Source: Leuctra nigra (Eukaryota; Arthropoda; Insecta; Plecoptera; Leuctridae). Taken from it: a DNA stretch of 64,000 bases. This document shows positions 58,901-64,000 of the stretch, in pieces. Where the stretch lies: positions 21,880,309 to 21,944,308 of the forward strand of contig OW203766.1 in NCBI GenBank assembly GCA_934045905.1, written 5' to 3'. The notes under the pieces are model-generated. The model was not told the DNA's origin, searched no databases, and worked only from the letters and a program-made list of their open reading frames with translations. Position numbers and translations under genes: made by a program. Within the stretch, counting starts at the first letter, position 1. Each line of letters starts with the position of its first letter.

Positions 58901-60470
58901 ATTCGAAAAAAAAGTACAGTAAACCCTCATTATTTCGAACTTCAATAATTCGAATTTAGGGGTAAATTCGAACTAGGTGGATGGTCCCAGTGTTCAGTAT
59001 AGGCTTTACAATGTTAAATAATTTTGATAAATCGAATTTTAGGTTATTTCGAAATTCGAACTGAATTTTGGTCCCAGCCCATGTTATAACTTGCATACAG
59101 TTGTTTTAATTCGAACTTTGCAAAAGGATTGACAAAATAATCGCGAACAAACTTCGAAAAAACAAACTCAAACTACACATTTCCAATGTTTCCAATAGCG
59201 TCACGTCACAAAGAGAGTAGTCAAACTGCTCTCTGTTGTGTTGGGGTGGGGGAAGTGTAGGTCTAGTCTCTTTAGTATACAGGTTAGCCTACCCTGGAAC
59301 ACTTTAGCCGGGAATATTCAAACTTCATTCAACATTTTGAAAGCATTTGGCCGCGTATATAGTGCGAGTTAGCTTTTGAAGGCAAAAAATAATGAATCAA
59401 CATCGCGTTATATCAAATCAATAGGTATGTACTAAAAAAATAAAAAAATTTTTTTTTTTTTTTTTTTTTTTTATATTTTGAACTTTTTTAATTCGAACTG
59501 GGATTTTTTGGGTCCCCTTGAATTCGAATTAACGAGGGTTTACTGTATTCGAATTTTCGAATCGTTCATGTCTTTTAATTCAAAATAATCCCGCCATTTC
59601 TCATATGGGAGTGTTTTTGCAATGCTGCCAACTGCTGCAAAGTCTAAAACTTCAACCGAAAATTGTCATGGCTGCCATTTTGATTTCGAGGGATATTATT
59701 TGTAGGTTATTGTTCCTCTAGGTAGACCTTCCTCATACGCCATTTGTTCCTAGGTTAATTTAATTTTTGTGATGATTAATGACAACAATATAATCCTAGC
59801 TTATTACATCATAATCAGTACATTCATTTATATGGCCATCTTTCATTCTGGTCACATGAAAAAAGTTTGGTGTCCATTTTTTTATTTTAATGTAGGTTTC
59901 AACTATTCGATATTCGAAATATTTTTGTCAATTATTCGATATTCGTATTCGAAGTCAAAAATCACTATTCGCACACCCCTATAAAATGAATATACCTAAA
60001 TACTCGTCCGGATTTGTGTTCATTACAATATGTAATGGAGGCATGTGTGTGTACACATTATCATTTATCAGCAGTTGATTAAAAATAAAACTACAGCTGA
60101 CATCAAGAAAAGTACTTAAACTTGACAGAATTGTTACTAGATGTATTCTGATGTATATCTTGGTGTAATGTCTGCAGGCTCACCAGCTCAACAGCCTCCT
60201 GGACCAACAGGAGCAAGCCATGCATGACTCTCCCGTCAACGATATCCGTGATCTCGAATACGAACAAGGTCAGTGGAGTAGCCCGTCTCATTAACAACAT
60301 TCCCCATGCTATGATGAAAGTAATTACCGTTTGATTGTCAGTGATATTACAACTGGCTGTATTTTATACACTGAGCTAAGACATCATAGATCAAGTAACT
60401 TGATCAAACTTGATTGGATTTTAATTTTTGTTTTGTTCTTCCAGCCGCAGGACTAAGCAGCATTCCATCG
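49958..60470 (+). CDS. nonA: nonA (DBHS family, NONO/SFPQ/PSPC1 orthologue), first 8 coding exons, 3' end off window
   Basis: Exons: 49958-50239, 55945-56121, 56412-56801, 57281-57411, 57671-57966, 58335-58525, 60178-60268, 60445-60470, all in phase, 528 codons. DBHS proteins are nuclear RNA/DNA-binding dimers acting in transcription, splicing and RNA retention; Drosophila nonA affects vision and courtship song. Residues 1-153 form a Gly/Arg-rich RGG region. RRM1 is about 184-253 (NRLYIGNLTND, NFAFIRLEYRANAEKA). RRM2 is about 259-338 (AIKVKNLTQWVTNELLERAF, SMGEGIVEFTRKP). The NOPS segment is about 339-390 (LDGYAERNLPKKTPDYYKAR, PGSFEYEYGTRWKQLYELKK). A long Glu/Arg/Gln coiled coil follows to about 490. 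Exon 8 is a 26-nt microexon (AAGLSSIPS). The start is the first ATG in exon 1. Introns 2, 3, 4, 6 and 7 carry snoRNA copies. Confidence 0.94.
50240..52160. other. First part of nonA intron 1
   Basis: AT-rich intron. 50390-50465 is a GGTAGGTACCTA low-complexity palindrome. 50965-51030 repeats ACCATGGCACCATGTG-like words. No gene or clear transposon boundary was found. Confidence 0.5.
52161..54349. mobile_element. TIR element of ~2.2 kb in nonA intron 1
   Basis: CTAGCCCAAGGTGGTTGAAT, AGGGGGAGGTAGCCTTGATC at the left face the mirrored right end (GAAGCAACCTCCCCCTATTC, ACCGTCCTTGGTTCTAG). Imperfect arms are about 45 bp. Inside are the MITE at 53200-53511 and an imperfect direct repeat (about 53690-53810 and 53875-53985, sharing TACAACCATGATTAG). 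There is no coding capacity. Confidence 0.65.
53200..53511. mobile_element. MITE with ~80-bp inverted repeats
   Basis: GGCCAAGTCTTGAAACTTAC and ACGCAAACGCTCTCGGACGT with CATAAAGTCCCATTTA at the left are mirrored at the right end, with a single-base indel. At 312 bp it has no ORF and is nested in the 52161-54349 element. Confidence 0.88.
54433..55349. mobile_element. TIR element with GGGGAATGA internal repeats
   Basis: TGGGTCATTCTCCACTAAAT followed by GGAATATT is perfectly mirrored at 55322-55349. The interior contains at least four copies of AGGGGAATGA in one orientation (54611, 54638, 54793, 55167 regions). At 917 bp it has no transposase. Confidence 0.85.
55386..55447 (+). repeat. GC hairpin and poly-C run
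   Basis: A perfect hairpin CCGGGCC-TACAA-GGCCCGG (55386-55404) is followed by GGGGTTCA and a run of about 11 C. It lies in nonA intron 1 and its origin is unknown. A (TTAA)6 run follows at 55513-55536. Confidence 0.6.
55872..55905 (+). pseudogene. Decayed snoRNA 3' half in nonA intron 1
   Basis: GCTGGCTGCATTTATGAGCA and the following AACTA match the 3' half and flank of the intron-2 snoRNA copy (GCTGGCTGCATTTATTCTGA-GCAACTA), but the D box CTGA has been deleted and no C box or guide precedes it. It lies about 40 nt before the exon 2 acceptor. Confidence 0.6.
56256..56327 (+). ncRNA. C/D-box snoRNA copy 1 (nonA intron 2)
   Basis: Terminal stem TTGC (56256-56259) with GCAA (56324-56327). C box ATGATGA 56261-56267. 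Conserved guide AATTACCG, then D'-like TTGA. C'-like GTGATAT. Conserved CTGGCTG.ATTT. D box CTGA 56320-56323. It ends about 84 nt before the next acceptor, a usual distance for intronic C/D snoRNAs. C/D snoRNAs guide 2'-O-methylation by fibrillarin. Not present as an annotated family to my knowledge; the call rests on boxes, stem and five-fold conservation. Confidence 0.85.
57112..57180 (+). ncRNA. C/D-box snoRNA copy 2 (nonA intron 3)
   Basis: Stem TTGC with GCA. C box ATGATGA 57117-57123, guide AATTACCG, TTGA, GTGATAT, D box CTGA 57173-57176. Flanks on both sides (ATTGTTATG..AAAGTA, CTACTTCATTTAATTT) also match intron 2, so introns 2 and 3 share a duplicated segment of about 190 bp. About 100 nt before the acceptor. 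Confidence 0.85.
57526..57598 (+). ncRNA. C/D-box snoRNA copy 3 (nonA intron 4)
   Basis: Stem AGC (57526-57528) with GCT (57596-57598), a compensatory difference from copies 1 and 2. C box ATGATGA 57530-57536, guide TAATTACCG, TTGA, GTGATAT, D box CTGA 57592-57595. Shares TTATACA before the D box with copy 5. It ends 72 nt before the acceptor. Confidence 0.85.
58571..58642 (+). ncRNA. C/D-box snoRNA copy 4 (nonA intron 6)
   Basis: C box ATGATGA 58577-58583, guide TAATTACCG, TTGA, CGTGATAT, ACTGGCTGTATTT, D box CTGA 58635-58638. Flanking GAGGC/GCTC gives a bulged terminal stem. It sits only 45 nt after the donor and about 1.5 kb before the acceptor because a hAT element entered downstream. 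Confidence 0.82.
58844..59981. mobile_element. hAT-like element, ATTCGA-rich ends (nonA intron 6)
   Basis: TIRs TAGGGGTGTGCGAATATTCG and TAGGGGTGTGCGAATAGTG are flanked by the 8-bp duplication TAAAATGA (58836-58843 and 59982-59989). Subterminal arrays of TATTCGAA/ATTCGATATTCG are present. The 1,138 bp includes the nested Tigger-like MITE at 58917-59545. Confidence 0.93.
58917..59545. mobile_element. Tigger/pogo-like MITE nested in the hAT element
   Basis: CAGTAAACCCTCATTATTTC at the left and mirrored GAATTAACGAGGGTTTACTG at the right, flanked by TA (58915-58916 and 59546-59547). At 629 bp it is related by its ends to the 17968-21949 insertion. Confidence 0.85.
60308..60377 (+). ncRNA. C/D-box snoRNA copy 5 (nonA intron 7)
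   Basis: C box ATGATGA 60311-60317, guide TAATTACCG, TTGA, AGTGATAT, AACTGGCTGTATTT, D box CTGA 60371-60374, with short GC-containing flanks that can pair. It ends 67 nt before the acceptor of the microexon. Confidence 0.85.
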
Positions 60471-61724
60471 GTAACGTACCAAATTTTTTATTCGTTTTTA
60501 AATTTTCTTCAGTTTTCTTCAGAAAGTTTAGTTGCTTTGATTTGGAAGGATTTCTGTTTGTGTAACGGATGGCTAATGTGCTAATGTCACATCAGCATAC
60601 AGTGGCAGAAACTCGCAGCGTTTAGCCATTTACCAAAAGGTCTTTGTATATTGTACTGTACTTAGTCAAATTCTCGTGATTTCTCTTACCAAGATCAGAA
60701 ATAGAAACAATGCTGACTAGAACCAAATAGAACACACTAAATTGGGTGCTTCAAGATACCTATGGAAAAACAACGACAGCTACTACGATATAACAATTGA
60801 GTTGAGACTAATTTAATACCGATTCATTTATAGCATTCGGTGTGTTACTAGATTTGTGACCGAGTCAATTCAATTTATATAACACTTGCGAGTGGCTTGT
60901 TTTCATAATACATATCTTGATCTGTATCGAATCAAGCCATCGGGTTGATCAAATTAGTAGTAATTTAACTCGTTAGTATCAAGTAATTCGATTGTGATCC
61001 ACATTGCAATATGTAGGCTGTTCAAATTAAACTCACAAAATAGAACGGGTCACAGATGATTTTTCAAAACAACATGGAGTACCTTTAAGTACTACGTGCT
61101 ACGTAAATAAATAGTGCCTAAATTGCATTATTCTGAATTTTTTATCGTTTTCATTTTTACATACAGTACCTGTATGATCAATTAATTGTAGGTAGATCTA
61201 AAGTGAAGAATTACAAATTAGTGTATTAGTAACACTAAATCTTACTTCTTACGTAGTATCTGAAGTCGGCAGCTTAAGAAAGCTATCTTGGCAATCGCCA
61301 ATCATCTTACCTGTTATACTACTACGTTACATATCTTCGATATAAAATTATTCGTGCTACTTTCCCATCATGACGTACTCTTGGGAACAGATGCACAGTT
61401 TACGACCTGAATTGATGGAGATGTAGAATCTGTGGAGGTTCTCCGCTGTGCAGTGTGAACAAATACAAGTATTCTCTATAGTTTTATCTACATACATACT
61501 TTGAAACGTGTTCCAATATAACTTGTCTGTGACTGTTTTCTGCATCTGTCCAAAAGTGGATACTTTTTCTTTTCATTAAGTTTGACTTGTCTTGTGCTTC
61601 TTGTCAAGAGTGCTTAAATTTTTTGACTATTCTAGATACCTAGTGTCTGCTCTTCCTTTAACGTAAGCCTAAACTCAAAACTTCATACTCGGGTGAAAAC
61701 CTACTTGATCTATGAGCCCATGTA

Positions 61725-62000
61725 TAGTATGTATTCTGCTGGTGATATAGTTACTCCACATGCAGGCTCAGGGTTCGATTCCCGTTCTGGTAGTTTTTCC
61801 ATTTAACATTCTCGAGCTGTGTCCAGCATAAGAGTTATTTTTAAGTTGCCTAGGTAACTGAATTCTAGTCGTATGGTGATGTTTTCCTTCGTCTTTTAGA
61901 GCTGTACAATATTTGACAAGGACATTAATGTAGAATTTAGACTCCCGTTATCGGGAGTGCAGCCACAGCAGTTCAGTAGTTCAGTTCAGCTTAGATTATT
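61725..62000 (+). repeat. SINE-like repeat with Pol III B box
   Basis: CAGGGTTCGATTCCCG (about 61771-61786) is a clean B box/T-loop. It follows a weak A-box-like GGTGATATAGTTACTCC. The body GTATGGTGATGTTTTCCTTC resembles arthropod SINE bodies. The 3' end is unclear. Confidence 0.5.
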
Positions 62001-62247
62001 TTTGGTCTTCAAAATAAAGAACCGGTTAACCTATGCTCATAACCTGGTTAATAGGGTTCATTGTACTCTTGACAAGTAGTAGTCGGGAATACTGTTCAGT
62101 GATTCTGTCCCAACTTGTGACTTGGGCATTCCTAGTCGCAGAAATGCACAATGAGACTGTGAGGAGCTGGGAAACTGCCATATACGTACGATCGTCACAC
62201 ACATAACAAATTAATAATTGCAAGTGAAAATACACAATAAAGTACTT

Positions 62248-62661
62248 GAGGGCTGTGCGAGATTGAAATTTTTCATGTCGAGCGAGATCGAGATTATTTC
62301 ATAAAAGTCGAGCGAGATATTTTACCTTCGAGATCGAGAATATTCGAGCAAGATTATACTTTTTTTAAATATTTTTTTTGGTGGAAGAGAAACACAATGC
62401 AAATTGTCCAGCCACACAAGAATAACATTTGATAGGTATGCAGAACTCTCTACTTTATATATAAAACAATACAAATCAAATTTATGGACGATACAAAGAA
62501 GTTAGCGTGCGTAGTCCTGTTAAAATAACACAAATTTGGAAATCTTGATGGCTCTGTTGATATGCTCGAGACTTGAAAATTCGAGATGGTAATTTGAACA
62601 AACGATCGAGATAGAGTTTCATATTCGAGATTCGAGAACTTTCGAGACTTGCACAGCCCTA
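62248..62661. mobile_element. hAT-like MITE, TCGAGA-rich ends
   Basis: Ends GAGGGCTGTGCGAG and TAGGGCTGTGCAAG are flanked by the 8-bp duplication AAGTACTT (62240-62247 and 62662-62669). Subterminal repeats of CGAGCGAGATCGAGA and TTCGAGATTCGAGA are present. At 414 bp it has no ORF. Confidence 0.9.
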
Positions 62662-64000
62662 AAGTACTTATACGTTGTACTTGCGTTGTCGCCTCGAAAT
62701 TAAATGTGATAAATGACGGAAGGTTTCAGAGCGACTTAGAATATTGCGTCTGGCTTGGATATGACCGGCCATTATTCAGATAATTTTTAATTTTGTGTGG
62801 ACTTATTAGCATAAGTTGGCAGTAATCGTCAAATACGAAATAACCAATAATCAGCACCATAGGCTTCATGCGTCTTTCATTCCCTTCTCCTGCCCTTCCA
62901 CGGGAAATGCTCTGTTCCGATTGAGCCTTTGAAAGCGCGAATGAAGACCAATTGAATGGCGCTATGTACTTTCCAAAGAATACCAACGTTAGAGACAAAA
63001 GTTGGACTTTGCTTTCTTTGATTAACTACCTAGTACATAGTAGTAGGTACTTTTTCGCTGCCCACAGCAACAAATGGCTGTATAATTAACGTCTAAGTAA
63101 TCTACACTGATCGAAGTCTATTATATCAAAACAAGTGTTTGCATGGAGATTAGGAGAAATACAGAACTTTATAGGTACTTTGGTACTACATAATGCCACA
63201 GAGTTTTATATACATACAGCGAGATGGTGAGCTATGCTGATTTATAGCTATAAAATCTACCTAGAAGCAGAAGGCTAGGAATCCATTTCAATGATTCTTT
63301 AGGCAAAGCTTCAAACTAGTATGTCTCCTTTCATCCAATCTTATTTGTAGTGACGACACCAGTCATTTTCAAAGAGAATACATACATAACTGTATTTGTG
63401 GACTTCTAACAATTTGTTCCAAAATTGGTGCAACTAAAATGATACAAGAAAATGTACTTTTCGGGCTTTCTGCTTCTAAGATACAGAAATAATATATTCC
63501 GGTGTACACATGACTTGAAAGAATATGATTAAGATATGATTTTAAAGAAACTTGTTACCATCTTAATTATTTACTCGACGGCCTAACTGGTATAAGTTAA
63601 GAAAGTTTAAAGCCTTCAAAAAATTCTAATCCCAAGGCCAAAATGTAAGAATTGACTATGTATTGTGATTGAGCGAGATCCTAGAATTGACGGAATAAAG
63701 AGTCTGTAAACGTGTTGCAAGAGCAAAGACCAATTACTAAATCGTCCGTTTCATTCTGGAACCTAGTTCTGGGTAAATGGAATTGTGAATTTGCTGCAAA
63801 CTACAAATGGTGTGTGCAATCTTTGATTTGTAGTAGATATGAATGGAGGGGAGTGGGGTCCACTGGGTGTCTAAGCAATCTCGGACTATGCTTGCATGAA
63901 TTGTCGGCAAGTGAAAGCCGATGTATGTAGATTGAAAACTAGTCCCATTCATTTGGGAACATTTTATTCGAACAAATAAGCGATACGTGATGGAGCCACT

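Larger units (their letters stand above)
60471..64000. other. nonA intron 8 (partial, continues off window)
   Basis: After the microexon donor at 60471 no further exon is seen before the window ends. It contains a SINE-like stretch (61725-62000) and a hAT MITE (62248-62661). 62670-64000 holds AT-rich DNA with no recognised feature, and no further snoRNA copy was found. Confidence 0.6.

Overview
This window is nuclear DNA from an arthropod, almost certainly an insect. It is AT-rich, has many small exons with GT-AG introns, and its introns are full of short transposons. A hemipteran-like insect is my best guess from intron density and repeat load, but the sequence alone does not settle the order.

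Layout. (1) 1-1106: the 5' end of a minus-strand gene, with TATA box, initiator and a first coding exon encoding a signal-peptide start; the rest lies off the left edge. (2) 3352-47259, plus strand: a complete VPS13A/C-type bridge-like lipid-transfer protein gene. I could trace 55 coding exons with continuous phase, giving about 3,533 residues. (3) 47260-49957: 3' UTR and intergenic DNA. (4) 49958 to beyond 60470, plus strand: the first eight coding exons (528 codons) of a DBHS-family gene, the nonA/NONO/SFPQ orthologue (RGG box, two RRMs, NOPS, coiled coil). Its C-terminus lies past the right edge.

The most notable signal is in the nonA introns. Introns 2, 3, 4, 6 and 7 each carry a copy of one ~70-nt C/D-box snoRNA. 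The copies share a C box, a conserved AATTACCG guide, a C' box, a D box and a short terminal stem. Intron 1 holds a decayed 3' half of a copy. The D'-side guide is complementary to the universal CGGUAAUU of the 18S rRNA 530 loop. The fifth-nucleotide rule places methylation on the U equivalent to human U627 / yeast U578. So nonA appears to be a multi-copy snoRNA host.

Mobile DNA explains much of the intron length. Seven elements have 8-bp target duplications of hAT type; each has its own subterminal motif array, and one is nested in another. A 5-kb palindromic element with 15-bp repeats fills VPS13 intron 40. A Tigger/pogo-like insertion in intron 24 contains a tandem ETS+CRE (CCGGAAGTGACGTCA) array and another TIR transposon with a tRNA-like insert. 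A 5'-truncated LINE with an intact reverse-transcriptase ORF lies antisense in intron 16, and a fragment of a relative lies in intron 39. All calls were made by reading; no search or folding program was run.
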